From Promicromonospora iranensis (lineage in GTDB: Bacteria; Actinomycetota; Actinomycetes; Actinomycetales; Cellulomonadaceae), in contig NZ_JAJQMN010000003.1 in assembly GCF_028994775.1 (NCBI RefSeq), positions 310,001 to 374,000 of the forward strand: a DNA stretch of 64,000 nt, read 5' to 3'. Below, piece after piece: positions 1-8,659 of this stretch; within the stretch, counting starts at the first letter, position 1, and each line of letters opens with the position of its first letter. The notes beneath the pieces are model-generated. The model had not been told where the DNA came from, made no database searches, and was given only the letters and a program-made list of their open reading frames with translations. A program made the position numbers and the translations under genes.

Positions 1-849
1 CACCGGGGCCCGCTCATGTGGGAGATGTCCCACACCGGGCTCGAGGACGCCGCCGTCGCGGCACGCGAGATCAAGAAGCTCAACCAGGGCAGCCAGCTCG
101 TCACCGGCCTGTTCGCGCCAGGGCTCAAGCACATGCACCCGAGCCGTGCCGAGCACCCGGAGGAGTCGATGATGCTCCTTCCGCACGGGACCTTCTGGTC
201 GCTGCTGCACGGCAGCGTGCCGGCCTACCGTGGCTGGTACGCGCGCCGCAGCGCGGAGGACCTGGCCGGCGACTACGCGTACCTGAAGCGGGGACTCCAG
301 GTGCTCCAGCACGGCCGCGAGCGCAAGCGCTGGATCGTCAAGTACCCCGGACACCTGAACGACATGGCGGCGATCCAGGAGGTCTTCCCCGACGCGACCT
401 TCGTGTGGACGCACCGTGACCCGGCCACCGTCCTCGGATCGACCTGCTCTCTCGTGGAGACCATGTGGTCGATGTACCAGAAGGACCCCGACCCCACGGA
501 GGTCGGGCAGCTCGTGCTGGACACCATGGTCACCTGGGTGAACACCGCCCTGGAGTCCCGGCTCAGCATGCCGCCGTCGGCGATCGTGGACGTGCCGTAC
601 CACCGGCTGAGCGCCGACCCGCACACGGAGGTGCCGCGGCTCTACGCAGCGATCGGGGCAAAGTGGACGGCGGACGACGAGGCACAGCTCGAGCAGGTGC
701 TCGCCCGGCCGGCGGGGACGCGCCCGCACCAGTACGACATGGGGCGGTACGGGCTGCACCCCGACCACGTCGAGGAGTCGTTCGCGTCCTACCTGCGCCT
801 CCTGAACACGTTCGACGTGCTGGACGCGAAGCCGCAGGCGGAGATGTGA
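1..849 (+). CDS. Sulfotransferase family protein (5' end outside window)
   Basis: The reading frame is open to the first base, so 282 C-terminal residues are visible and the N-terminal PAPS-binding P-loop is missing. A conserved KYPGH segment is followed by a FVWTHRDP motif (about residues 135-142 of the visible part) that resembles the 3'-phosphate-binding segment of PAPS-dependent sulfotransferases of the Sulfotransfer_3 type. The C-terminus (YGLHPDHVEESFASYL) is also typical. The likely reaction is transfer of a sulfuryl group from PAPS to an alcohol or small molecule; the substrate cannot be told. It converges on the minus-strand peptide importer operon with 57 bp between the stops. Family call is fairly sure, function is not. 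Confidence 0.75.
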   Translation, partial: HRGPLMWEMSHTGLEDAAVAAREIKKLNQGSQLVTGLFAPGLKHMHPSRAEHPEESMMLLPHGTFWSLLHGSVPAYRGWYARRSAEDLAGDYAYLKRGLQVLQHGRERKRWIVKYPGHLNDMAAIQEVFPDATFVWTHRDPATVLGSTCSLVETMWSMYQKDPDPTEVGQLVLDTMVTWVNTALESRLSMPPSAIVDVPYHRLSADPHTEVPRLYAAIGAKWTADDEAQLEQVLARPAGTRPHQYDMGRYGLHPDHVEESFASYLRLLNTFDVLDAKPQAEM

Positions 850-906
850 CGCCTGCCGATACCGGCGGCTCGGGCCCGCGCGGAGCGGCCACCGTCAGGT
901 GGAGGC

Positions 907-2661
907 TCAGTCCTGGCCGGCTTGGGCAGTGACAGGGGAGGCGTCCCGCAGCAGTCGCACGTAAGGGTGCTGCGGGTCGTCGAAGATCGTCGCCGCGGGA
1001 CCTGACGCGACGATGCGGCCCTGCTGCATGACGGCGATGTCGTCGCTCATGTGCAGGGCCACGCCGAGGTCGTGGGTGATCAGGAGGTAGGCGAGGTTCC
1101 GCTCGCGCTGGAGCCGGTCGAGCAGGTCGAGCACCTGGGCCTGGACGGAGACGTCGAGCGCGGAGACCGGCTCGTCGAGGATCAGCACGCGGGGATCGGC
1201 CGCGAGCGCCCGGGCGACGGAGACGCGCTGGCGCTGGCCGCCGGACAGGTGCAGTGGGCGACGGGTGGCCACCGCCGGGTCGAGGCCCACGGTGTCCAGC
1301 AGGTCCGCGATCTCCGCACGGACAGATCCGGGACGAGTCGTCCGGCCCCGGGTGAGGGCGTCGGCGAGGACGGCGCCGACGGTCCAGCGGGGGTCGAAGG
1401 AGCTCAGGGCGTCCTGGAACACGGCGCCGACGAGGGGCCGGCGCGGGCGGCGCCGGGCCTCGGGCAGCGGGATCCAGGGTTCGCCGAGCAGGGTGACCGT
1501 CCCGGCGTCGGGCCGCTCCAGCCCGAGGAGGAGCCGGGCGGTGGTGGACTTGCCCGAACCGGACTCGCCGACCAGCCCGAGGGTCCGGCCGGCGCGGAGC
1601 GAGAACGACACGTCGTCGGCGGCGACGATCTCCCGCCCCGTGACGTGAAACGTCCGGGCGAGCCCGGCAGCCTCGATCAGCACGTCGGCGGAAGCAGGGC
1701 CAGCGGAAGCAGGGCCGGCGGAAGCAGGGACTGCTGCCTCGGGGGGAGCCTCTGCGAGTGGGGCCGAGAGGGGTGTGCCGCGAGGGCGGCCCGCCGGGAC
1801 GGCGGCCACCAGCTTGCGCGTGTACGGGTGCCGGGGCCGCTCGAACACCTCCGCCGGGGTTCCCTCCTCGACGACCACCCCGTCGGTCATGACGAGCACC
1901 CGGTCGGCGATACCCAGCACCACCGACAGGTCGTGGCTGATGAGCAGCACTCCGGTGCCGTCGTCGCGCAGCTGACCCAGCAGCCGGAGCACACCGGCCT
2001 GGACGGGCTGGTCCAGTGCGGTGGTGGGCTCGTCGGCGACGACCAGCCGGGGTTCGCCGGCGATGCCCGCGGCGATGAGGGCTCGCTGCCGCTGCCCGCC
2101 GGAGAGCTGCCCGGGGCGCTGGCCGGCCCGCAGCTCGGCGTCGGGCAGGCCCACCCGTTCCAGGAGCTCGATGGTGCGCGTGCGGCGCGCGGCGGCGTCG
2201 AGGTCGGTGTGCAGGGCGAGCGTGTCGCCGATCTCGCGGCCGACCGGCCGCAGGGGGTCCAGCGAGACGAGCGCGTCCTGCGCGATGAGGCCGACGGTGC
2301 CGCCGCGCAGCCGGCGCAGGCGCCGTCCGGACAGCGAGAGGACGTCCTGCCCGGCGACGGTCAGCTCGGTGGCGGTCACCCGCGCGCCCTCCCCCGCGAG
2401 GCCGACGATGCTGCGGGCGGTGACGCTCTTGCCCGAACCCGACTCACCGACGATCGCGACGCACTCGCCGGCCGCCACCTGGAAGCTGACGCCGTCGACG
2501 ACGCGCCGCTCGCGACGGCGGCCCCTGGCCCGCCGCTCCTGCTCGACGTCCCCCGTCCCCCGCCGGTCCGGGAACGCGACGACCAGGTCCCGGACGCTCA
2601 GCACGGGCTCGGCCGGCCCCGCCGGCCCCGTCCGCCCCATCTGCTCGATCGGCCCGCTCAT
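907..2661 (-). CDS. Fused dual ABC ATPase of peptide/nickel importer (DppD-DppF type)
   Basis: 584 residues with two complete ABC ATPase domains in one chain. The first has Walker A GESGSGKS at residues 72-79, signature LSGGQRQR and Walker B ending ADEPTTALD. The second repeats GESGSGKST, LSGGQRQR and LILDEPVSALD. Each is followed by the oligopeptide-transporter C-terminal signature (RHPYTRKL; QHPYVRLL). It supplies both nucleotide-binding halves for the two permeases encoded just upstream. The start is the ATG at 2659-2661, which overlaps the permease stop as ATGA; longer frames upstream lie inside the permease gene. It is the last gene of the four-gene operon. Peptide, nickel or another solute cannot be told apart from sequence alone. 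Confidence 0.9.
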   Translation of the reverse strand: MSGPIEQMGRTGPAGPAEPVLSVRDLVVAFPDRRGTGDVEQERRARGRRRERRVVDGVSFQVAAGECVAIVGESGSGKSVTARSIVGLAGEGARVTATELTVAGQDVLSLSGRRLRRLRGGTVGLIAQDALVSLDPLRPVGREIGDTLALHTDLDAAARRTRTIELLERVGLPDAELRAGQRPGQLSGGQRQRALIAAGIAGEPRLVVADEPTTALDQPVQAGVLRLLGQLRDDGTGVLLISHDLSVVLGIADRVLVMTDGVVVEEGTPAEVFERPRHPYTRKLVAAVPAGRPRGTPLSAPLAEAPPEAAVPASAGPASAGPASADVLIEAAGLARTFHVTGREIVAADDVSFSLRAGRTLGLVGESGSGKSTTARLLLGLERPDAGTVTLLGEPWIPLPEARRRPRRPLVGAVFQDALSSFDPRWTVGAVLADALTRGRTTRPGSVRAEIADLLDTVGLDPAVATRRPLHLSGGQRQRVSVARALAADPRVLILDEPVSALDVSVQAQVLDLLDRLQRERNLAYLLITHDLGVALHMSDDIAVMQQGRIVASGPAATIFDDPQHPYVRLLRDASPVTAQAGQD

Positions 2662-3512
2662 GCGGCGCTCCTGTTCCGCTTCTGGATGCCGCGCCCGATG
2701 ACGGTGGCCGCGGCGGCGCTGGCGACGATCGCGAGACCGGGGAAGAAGGTCATCCACCAGAAGTTCGCGATGTAGGTGCGGCCGGCGGCGAGCATCGCCC
2801 CCCACTCCGCGGCGGGCGGCACGGCGCCGAGGCCGAGGTAGCTCAGGGACGACACCCAGATGACTGCCTGCCCGAGCCCCAGGGTCGCGAGCACGAACAG
2901 CGCGGCGGTCACGTTGGGCAGGACGTGGCGGGTGATGATCCAGAACCGTCCGCGGCCCAGGACGCGGGCCGCCTCGACGAACTCGGCGGCCGCCGTCCGG
3001 CGGACCTGGGACCGGATGATGCGCGCGTACCCGGGCGCGGTGGCCAGGCCGACGGCGATGGTCGAGCTCAGCACCCCCGGCCCCGTGACGACGATGAACA
3101 GCAGCGCGAGCAGCAGGCCGGGGAACGCGAAGAGCACCTCGACGAGGCGCGTCGTGCCGAAGTCGAGCCAGCGCGGCCCGAGCCCCGCGACGAAGCCGAG
3201 CACGATCGCGAGGCCGATGCCGATCGCCGTCGCCAGCACGCCGATCCGCAGCGACTCCGCCGCCCCGTGGACCACGCGGGTGTAGATGTCCCGACCGGAC
3301 TCGTCCGTGCCGAAGAGGTGCCCGGGCGACGGCGGCCGGAAGGCCTCGGTACGCGAGACGGCCAGCGGGTCACCCGGGGCGAGCAGGTTCGGCCAGAGCG
3401 CGGCGACGAGCAGGAGCAGCAGGACGACGCCGGCGATCGCCTCGGCGACCGTGGGCCGGAACGCCGTGGCACGGACGACGGCGCTGCGCAGACCGGTCAT
3501 TCCCGCGCTCAT
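2658..3512 (-). CDS. ABC importer permease, DppC/OppC type
   Basis: 284 residues. A first membrane segment (VLLLLLVAALWPNLLAPGDPL) is followed by the HLFGTDESGRDIYTRV motif typical of DppC-class permeases. Further hydrophobic segments surround the EAA loop (EAARVLGRGRFWIITRHVLPN), which docks the ATPase. It is the second permease subunit of the importer. ATG start at 3510-3512 overlaps the dppB-like stop as ATGA, and its own stop overlaps the ATPase start in the same way, so all are probably translated in a coupled manner. Confidence 0.92.
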   Translation of the reverse strand: MSAGMTGLRSAVVRATAFRPTVAEAIAGVVLLLLLVAALWPNLLAPGDPLAVSRTEAFRPPSPGHLFGTDESGRDIYTRVVHGAAESLRIGVLATAIGIGLAIVLGFVAGLGPRWLDFGTTRLVEVLFAFPGLLLALLFIVVTGPGVLSSTIAVGLATAPGYARIIRSQVRRTAAAEFVEAARVLGRGRFWIITRHVLPNVTAALFVLATLGLGQAVIWVSSLSYLGLGAVPPAAEWGAMLAAGRTYIANFWWMTFFPGLAIVASAAAATVIGRGIQKRNRSAA

Positions 3513-4492
3513 TCGGTCACCGCCCGTCCCCGCGGGTCGATGGCCCGGTCGGCGAGGTCGGTCACCAGCGTCATGACCGTGTACGCGAGCGCCACGACGA
3601 GCACGATGCCGGTCACCAGCGTGACGTCGCGCAGCTGGACCGCCGACAGGAGGCTGCGACCGAGGCCCTGGCGCGCGAACACCGACTCGACGACGACCGC
3701 GCCGCTGATCAGTGACCCGAAGGCCCAGCCGGAGAGCCCGACGGCGGGGATCGCCGCATGCCGCAGGGTGTGCCGCCAGAAGATCCGGACCTCGCTCTCG
3801 CCCCGAGCCCGCGCGGTGGTGACGAAGGGTGACTCCATGGCGGTCAGGAGGGACTCGCGCATGACCTGCCCGAGGAATCCTGCCAGCGGGATCGCCATGG
3901 TGAGGGCGGGCAGCACGATACCGAGCGGACCCGGCACGCTGACCGGCGGGAGGATCCCGAGCGTGAGGCTGAAGAACAGGATCAGGACCGTCGCGAGCCA
4001 GAAGTGCGGCACCGCCGCCGCGACCAGCTCGAGGCCGGAGCCGATGGCCCAGGCGACCCGGCCACCCCGCACGCTCCAGGCGGCCAGCGCGCACGCGAGC
4101 ACCCAGGCCAGCGCGAGCGAGCAGAGGGCGAGGGTGAGGGTGGCGCCGAACTGCTCGCCGATCGCCGTCGCCACCGGCTTGTGCAGGGAGTACGACTGGC
4201 CGAGGTCGCCGGTCGCGAGCCGGCCGAGGTAGGTCAGGTACTGCACCACGAGCGGCTGGTCGAGGCCGTACTCGCGGCGCACCTGCTCGAGCGCCTCCGG
4301 GCCGGCCTGTGAGCCAGGTCCGCCGAGGATCGCCTCGGCCGGGTCGCCGGGGACCAGCCGGAGCGCGAAGAACGTGATGGTCGCGGCGGCCCAGAGCACG
4401 AAGACGACCCCACCGGCGCGCAGGAGGAGCCAGCGCCGGTTGCCCGGCACTGGCTTCCTGCGCGCCCCGGTGGTGGGGACCGGAAGCGTCAA
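3509..4492 (-). CDS. ABC importer permease, DppB/OppB type
   Basis: 327 residues. An N-terminal membrane segment (GGVVFVLWAAATITFFALRLVPGDPAE) carries the RLVPGDP motif that marks DppB-class permeases, and an EAA-like loop (TTARARGESEVRIFWRHTLRHA) lies near residue 225. It forms the transmembrane channel together with the next gene. The start is a TTG at 4490-4492 inside a TTGA overlap with the stop of the binding-protein gene; no better start lies nearby, and the neighbouring junctions use the same 4-nt geometry. Confidence 0.92.
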   Translation of the reverse strand: MTLPVPTTGARRKPVPGNRRWLLLRAGGVVFVLWAAATITFFALRLVPGDPAEAILGGPGSQAGPEALEQVRREYGLDQPLVVQYLTYLGRLATGDLGQSYSLHKPVATAIGEQFGATLTLALCSLALAWVLACALAAWSVRGGRVAWAIGSGLELVAAAVPHFWLATVLILFFSLTLGILPPVSVPGPLGIVLPALTMAIPLAGFLGQVMRESLLTAMESPFVTTARARGESEVRIFWRHTLRHAAIPAVGLSGWAFGSLISGAVVVESVFARQGLGRSLLSAVQLRDVTLVTGIVLVVALAYTVMTLVTDLADRAIDPRGRAVTE

Positions 4493-6156
4493 GACGCCAG
4501 CCAGGCCTCGGCGAACGTCGGCGTCGACACCGTCGGCATCGCCCGCAGACCCTGCACGGTCGACGAGTGGAGGAAGTGGTTCTGCTGGTCGTACAGCGGC
4601 AGGATGTGATAGCCCTCGAGGATCATCCGCTGGGTCTGCTCGTACAGGCTCTTGCGCTCGTCGGGGTCGCTCGTCGCGGAGGCGCGCGTGAGCAGGTCGT
4701 CGACCGCGGGGTCGTCCACCTGGGCGAGGTTCGCGAAGTAGCCGCTGGGCGCGGGCTCGATGCTCGCCGAGTGGTACAGGATCCGCAGCACGTCCGGGCC
4801 GACCTTCGTGTACGGGGCGCTGACGAGGTCGTAGTCGTTCTCGGCGAGCGCTCCGTACCAGCTGGACAGGTCGAGCGGGTGGAGGCGGACCTCGAAGCCC
4901 GCCGTCCTGGCATCCGCCTGGATCTGCTCGAACAGGGACTGCTCGGCGGGGATGGACTGGTTGGTGCTCACCGGGAAGTCGAGGGTGAGGCGCTTGCCGT
5001 CCTTGACGCGGTAGCCCTCGGCGTCCCGCTCGGCCCAGCCCGCCTCGTCGAGGAGGGCAGCCGCGGCGTCGGTGTCGACGGTGAAGAGCTCGGGCAGGCT
5101 CAGGCCGAGGGGCTCGACGCTGGACAGCGGCGAGTACGAACGCTCGGCGGTGCCGAAGAACAGGCTCTCGATGCCGTCGTCCACGTTCACCGACCGGATG
5201 AACGCCTCGCGGACGCGCTCGTCGTCGAACGGCGCCTTGCCGGAGTTGAGCTCGATCCGGTTGGCGGCGCCGGGACGGGGTGCGTCCAGCTCCTTGATGG
5301 TCTCGCTGGACTCGGCGGACTGGATCGTGTCGGGCTGCGCGTTGTCGATGACCTGCACCTCACCCGACTGGAGCGCGGCGTAGCGGCTCGCGGAGTCGGG
5401 GATGAACCGCCACACGATGGTGTCGAGGTACGGGAGGTCGGTGCCCTCGGCGTCGGCCGGCACATCGGCGGGCGGGGAGGTGTAGTCGTCGTTCCGGACG
5501 AGGGTCACCGAGTCCTGGCGCTCCCACTCGTCGACGACGAACGGGCCGGTGCCGACCGGTGCGGCGCAGTTCTCCTCCTGGCTGCGCTCCAGGGCCTTCG
5601 GCGACTCCATGGCCACCCAGATCTGGGAGAGCGACTCGAGCAGCGCACTGTCGGGCGTGCTCAGCTCCAGCCGGACCCGGTGGTCCTCGACGGCCACCAC
5701 GTTCTCGATCTTCGCCAGGGCGAGGTAGCCGGTCGACGACGCCGTCGCCGGGTCCTGCACGTGCGCGATGTTGGCGGCCACCGCCTCGGCGTCGAACGGT
5801 GTCCCGTCAGTGAACTGCACGTCCTCACGGAGGGTGAACTCCCAGCTCAGGCCGTCGTCGCTCTCCTGCCACTCGGTGGCGAGCCACGGGATGACCTCGC
5901 CGCTCTCGTCGAGCGAGACCAGCGGCTCGAGGTACTGGGTCGCGATGAGGGCCTGCGGGTAGTTGCCGCCGACGTGCGGGTCGAGGCACGAGGGCTCCGC
6001 GTCACCCGAGGCGTAGGTCAGGGTCCCGCCGGCGACGGGCTCACCGGACGGCTCAGCCGTCGATCCTCCCCCGGGTGAGCAAGCTGCGAGCAGGAGGGCG
6101 ACCGCGGCCGTGACGACGGCGGTGGCACGCGGACGGGAGAACCGACGCGAGGGCAT
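4489..6156 (-). CDS. Peptide/nickel-type ABC substrate-binding lipoprotein (SBP family 5)
   Basis: 555 residues. A basic N-terminus and hydrophobic stretch end in a lipobox (LLAAC), so the protein should be lipid-anchored outside the membrane. The mature part follows the SBP_bac_5 pattern: GGTLTYASGD start, LDPHVGGNY, WEFTLREDVQFTDGTPF (the usual family signature) and VGTGPFVV. It captures the solute and delivers it to the permease pair. I chose the ATG at 6154-6156 because it puts the signal sequence right at the N-terminus; an in-frame ATG at 6207 would add 17 residues. It is the first gene of the operon. Peptide, nickel or opine are all possible ligands. Confidence 0.9.
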   Translation of the reverse strand: MPSRRFSRPRATAVVTAAVALLLAACSPGGGSTAEPSGEPVAGGTLTYASGDAEPSCLDPHVGGNYPQALIATQYLEPLVSLDESGEVIPWLATEWQESDDGLSWEFTLREDVQFTDGTPFDAEAVAANIAHVQDPATASSTGYLALAKIENVVAVEDHRVRLELSTPDSALLESLSQIWVAMESPKALERSQEENCAAPVGTGPFVVDEWERQDSVTLVRNDDYTSPPADVPADAEGTDLPYLDTIVWRFIPDSASRYAALQSGEVQVIDNAQPDTIQSAESSETIKELDAPRPGAANRIELNSGKAPFDDERVREAFIRSVNVDDGIESLFFGTAERSYSPLSSVEPLGLSLPELFTVDTDAAAALLDEAGWAERDAEGYRVKDGKRLTLDFPVSTNQSIPAEQSLFEQIQADARTAGFEVRLHPLDLSSWYGALAENDYDLVSAPYTKVGPDVLRILYHSASIEPAPSGYFANLAQVDDPAVDDLLTRASATSDPDERKSLYEQTQRMILEGYHILPLYDQQNHFLHSSTVQGLRAMPTVSTPTFAEAWLAS

Positions 6157-6223
6157 GGCTACGTGTGCATCCTGTCTGGAAGGTTGTTCCGGAACGACTC
6201 CGTTCATGCTCCCAAACCCACGG

Positions 6224-6235
6224 TCACCGCGGTGA
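6224..6235. promoter_or_regulatory. 12-bp perfect palindrome upstream of the importer operon
   Basis: TCACCGCGGTGA is a perfect palindrome 68-79 bp upstream of the chosen lipoprotein start. Position and symmetry would suit a dimeric repressor or activator site. No regulator gene lies next to it, so the role is conjecture. Confidence 0.25.
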
Positions 6236-6299
6236 TATTCCGCCTGTCGGCGCCACGTGAGGCGCACCACACACGGCGCCGCTGCCCCCGGGCGCTCGA

Positions 6300-6599
6300 T
6301 CAGGCTGCGGAGTAGCGCTGGCGAGCGGCCTCGCCCGTCGTTCCCAGTGCCTGACCGACGACGTTCCAGGACAGTCCCTCCGCACGGGCCTGGGCGACCG
6401 CGTCACGAACCGCCTTCTCGGCCTGACCCGTCAGATAGATCCGCCTGGCCGCGGCTCGCTGCAGCTCCAGCAGAGCCGGCGGGGTCGGCCGCAACCGCTC
6501 GGTGTACCCCTCCGACGCGGCCTTGGCTGCCATCTGCTCGCCCCAGGCCTCCAGCTCCGCCCGCTCCTCGGGCGTCAGGTTCAGATCCTCGATCCTCAT
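6300..6599 (-). CDS. Small HTH-like protein, possible antitoxin of the pair with 6602-6871
   Basis: 99 residues. The N-terminal half is acidic and helical (MRIEDLNLTPEERAELEAW). The C-terminal segment AVAQARAEGLSWNVVGQALG looks like an actinobacterial helix-turn-helix in which a small protein of this size binds DNA. The start at 6597-6599 sits two bases after the stop of the upstream gene and has a clear ribosome site (GAGGTGAGGTGACC before ATG). The two genes therefore form one unit. An antitoxin or autorepressor role is inference from architecture; I recognise no named family. Confidence 0.6.
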   Translation of the reverse strand: MRIEDLNLTPEERAELEAWGEQMAAKAASEGYTERLRPTPPALLELQRAAARRIYLTGQAEKAVRDAVAQARAEGLSWNVVGQALGTTGEAARQRYSAA

Positions 6600-6601
6600 G
6601 G

Positions 6602-6871
6602 TCACCTCACCTCGCCTCTCTCCTTCGGCGTCAGGAACTTGTCTCGTGCTTCCATCGCGTGGAAGACCACGAACTGGATGCCCCACTTCGAACGGTGCCC
6701 TATCTCCAGCAGCGCCCCTGACTCGGCCGGACCGATGGTCATGACCGAACCGTCCTCGTCATTGTCGAAGCTACGCAACGAGAAACCCAACGCGTGCCCG
6801 ATATCCGCCTCCATGGTCCCCGGGTGCTTCAACGCACTCGGTAGAACCAGGATGCCCTCAACCTCATCCAT
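6602..6871 (-). CDS. Small BrnT/DUF4258-like protein, possible toxin
   Basis: 89 residues. The pattern HALGFSLRSFDND, then VMTIGPAESGALLEIG, then FVVFHAMEARDKFL matches the layout of BrnT/DUF4258-type small RNase-fold toxins (H-A-L near the start, IGPxxxGxLLE in the middle, a final HAMxxRxKFL). There is no strong Shine-Dalgarno before the ATG at 6869-6871, so translation may be weak or leaderless. The order toxin then antitoxin with a 2-bp gap is as in brnTA. Family assignment is by eye and moderate. Confidence 0.55.
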   Translation of the reverse strand: MDEVEGILVLPSALKHPGTMEADIGHALGFSLRSFDNDEDGSVMTIGPAESGALLEIGHRSKWGIQFVVFHAMEARDKFLTPKERGEVR

Positions 6872-7013
6872 TTCGCAAGGCTACTTGCCAAGCCGCCTTG
6901 TTGCCTGGGGTGGCTCGGGCTCCTCCATCGACGACGCGGCAGGACAACTCCGTCCGGATCCGTCGTCGAACGGCCCGCCGCCTGCACTCGACCCCTACCC
7001 TGGTGCCCGCTCC

Positions 7014-8471
7014 TCAGTAGCTGTTGGGCGCCAGGACGGACTGCCAGTGCCAGGGCTCGGGGTTACGGCCGGAGGGCTCCGCGAACGGCGGGTGCACCCA
7101 GCCGTAGGCCTCGGCGTTCGCCTTGAGCCACTCGTACTGCGCCGACCCGAACGTCTGCACTCCCCCGCCGATGTCGATCGCCAGCCCCGTGCCGTGGTTC
7201 GAGCAGCCCGGCGGGGCCGCGGTCCTGGACGACGGGTCGTACAGCGCCTCCTGCTGCGCGTACGTGCGGTAGGACGAGTTGATGGTCAGGTTCACGCCGA
7301 ACTCGGCCGCGTACGCCGCGTTCAGCTCGACGAGCCCGCCGACGACGTCCGCCCGCACCTGGTGGCTCACCGAGAACGGGACGGTCGCCAGCTCCGACGA
7401 CGAGAGGTGGCCGTTCTCCGCCGACCACACCTGATCCGGTTCGGGGCACGTACCGGCCGGCGTCGTGCCCGTGGCACCGTCGGTGCCGCCGTCCGTCGCG
7501 GCGTCCGTGTCGTCCGCGGAGTCCTCGCCCGCGGCACCTCCGGCCGGTCCGACGACGTCGGACTCGACCTCCATCGCCTCCTCCGGTGCCGTGGAGAGAA
7601 CCACGGCGACCGCGTCCTCGATCTGTGCCTGCACCGCGGACATGGCCGTGGCCAGCTTCCCGGTCCTGCCGAGCAGGCCCGCCACCTCGTTCCCCCGTGC
7701 GGCGGTACCGGCCCGCGCCGGCGCGGCCTGGCCCGGAGCGGCAGCCGTCACCAGGGCTTCCGCCTGCGCGTCCAGGTCCCCGGCCTGGTCCAGTGCCGCG
7801 CGCAGATCCTCCCGGTCCGGCGCGGCGGCGGTCTCCGCGGACTCCGCGTAGGCCTTCTCCCCGGCGGCCACGACCTCCCGCAGGGCCGCCCGGGCCTCGG
7901 CCAGGTGCGGCAGGGCCCGTTCCAGCCGCACCGCACGCCCGGACTCGACCACCGTCCGGGTCGCCTCGCGCAGGGTGGTGACCACCGCTCCGGCGTCGGC
8001 GCGCAGCGTGCTCATGCGTTCCAGGACCGCCCTGGCCTCCTCCTCCGTGCCCGACGGCGACCAGGTCACCGATCCGAGCGACGTCACCAGCCGGCGGGCG
8101 TCGTCGAGAGCCGTGTCGAGCGCCAGGCGTTCCGGCTTCTGCGCGGCCCGCCCGTCCGGTCCCTCCCGGACCGCCCGTGCGGACTCCACCTCGCCGGCCA
8201 GGTGTGCGCGGAGCGTCACGCTCTCGGTGGCCGCCGCCTGCGCGTCCACCGCCACCGACGACCGCGCCGCGGCCTCCGTCAGCGGGTCGAGCAGCCCGAG
8301 CGCGTACGCACCGCCGGAAGCCGAACCCAGCCCCAGGACGACGACGGCGGTGACCAGCCACCTCCGCCTACCTCGTCGTGCCCGCCGCTCCGCGGCACGC
8401 CGGGCGCGCGGCGAGGACGGAGCCGGCCGGGTCGTCGGCAGCTCCGGCCACAGCGGGGTCTCGGTCAGCAC
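7014..8471 (-). CDS. Membrane-anchored D-alanyl-D-alanine carboxypeptidase, M15/VanY family
   Basis: 485 residues. A short basic cytoplasmic tail leads to one membrane segment at about residues 38-58, then a long Ala-rich helical stalk (about 60-330) and a C-terminal M15B peptidase domain. Zinc-site motifs are visible: SNHGTGLAIDIGG (the SxHxxGxAxD motif) and EPWHWQ (ExxH). INSSYRTYAQQEALY is the usual upstream motif. It should trim peptidoglycan stem peptides outside the membrane. It is divergent from the tel/pknG operon, sharing a 188-bp intergenic region. The stalk is longer than in most VanY proteins. Confidence 0.88.
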   Translation of the reverse strand: MLTETPLWPELPTTRPAPSSPRARRAAERRARRGRRRWLVTAVVVLGLGSASGGAYALGLLDPLTEAAARSSVAVDAQAAATESVTLRAHLAGEVESARAVREGPDGRAAQKPERLALDTALDDARRLVTSLGSVTWSPSGTEEEARAVLERMSTLRADAGAVVTTLREATRTVVESGRAVRLERALPHLAEARAALREVVAAGEKAYAESAETAAAPDREDLRAALDQAGDLDAQAEALVTAAAPGQAAPARAGTAARGNEVAGLLGRTGKLATAMSAVQAQIEDAVAVVLSTAPEEAMEVESDVVGPAGGAAGEDSADDTDAATDGGTDGATGTTPAGTCPEPDQVWSAENGHLSSSELATVPFSVSHQVRADVVGGLVELNAAYAAEFGVNLTINSSYRTYAQQEALYDPSSRTAAPPGCSNHGTGLAIDIGGGVQTFGSAQYEWLKANAEAYGWVHPPFAEPSGRNPEPWHWQSVLAPNSY

Positions 8472-8618
8472 CGAAGAAATCTACCCCGCCGGGACGAGGA
8501 GACCACGGAGCGGGCGAAGTTCGCCGGGACGCGGCGACGCCGGGAACTCTTGTCGTCGCCCCCACGTTCTCACCCCGCCGAGCCGCGCCTTCGCCCCCGG
8601 CGGCGAGGGCCCGCGGCA

Positions 8619-8624
8619 TATACT
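8619..8624 (+). promoter_or_regulatory. Candidate -10 box for the tel/pknG operon
   Basis: TATACT lies 36-41 bp before the telA start, the best -10 match in an otherwise very GC-rich region. A clear -35 is not visible at the usual distance. A transcript from here would carry a leader of roughly 30 nt containing the GAGGAGC ribosome site. Confidence 0.45.
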
Positions 8625-8659
8625 CGCCGCGTTCGGACGCCCTACTGCGAGGAGCACCG

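Noticed and set aside
1051..2775. 574-residue plus-strand reading frame opposite the fused ATPase gene
   Set aside because: It is a mirror of a high-GC gene: low-complexity Gly/Arg/Glu/Asp composition, no domain, and the opposite strand has a perfect ABC protein.
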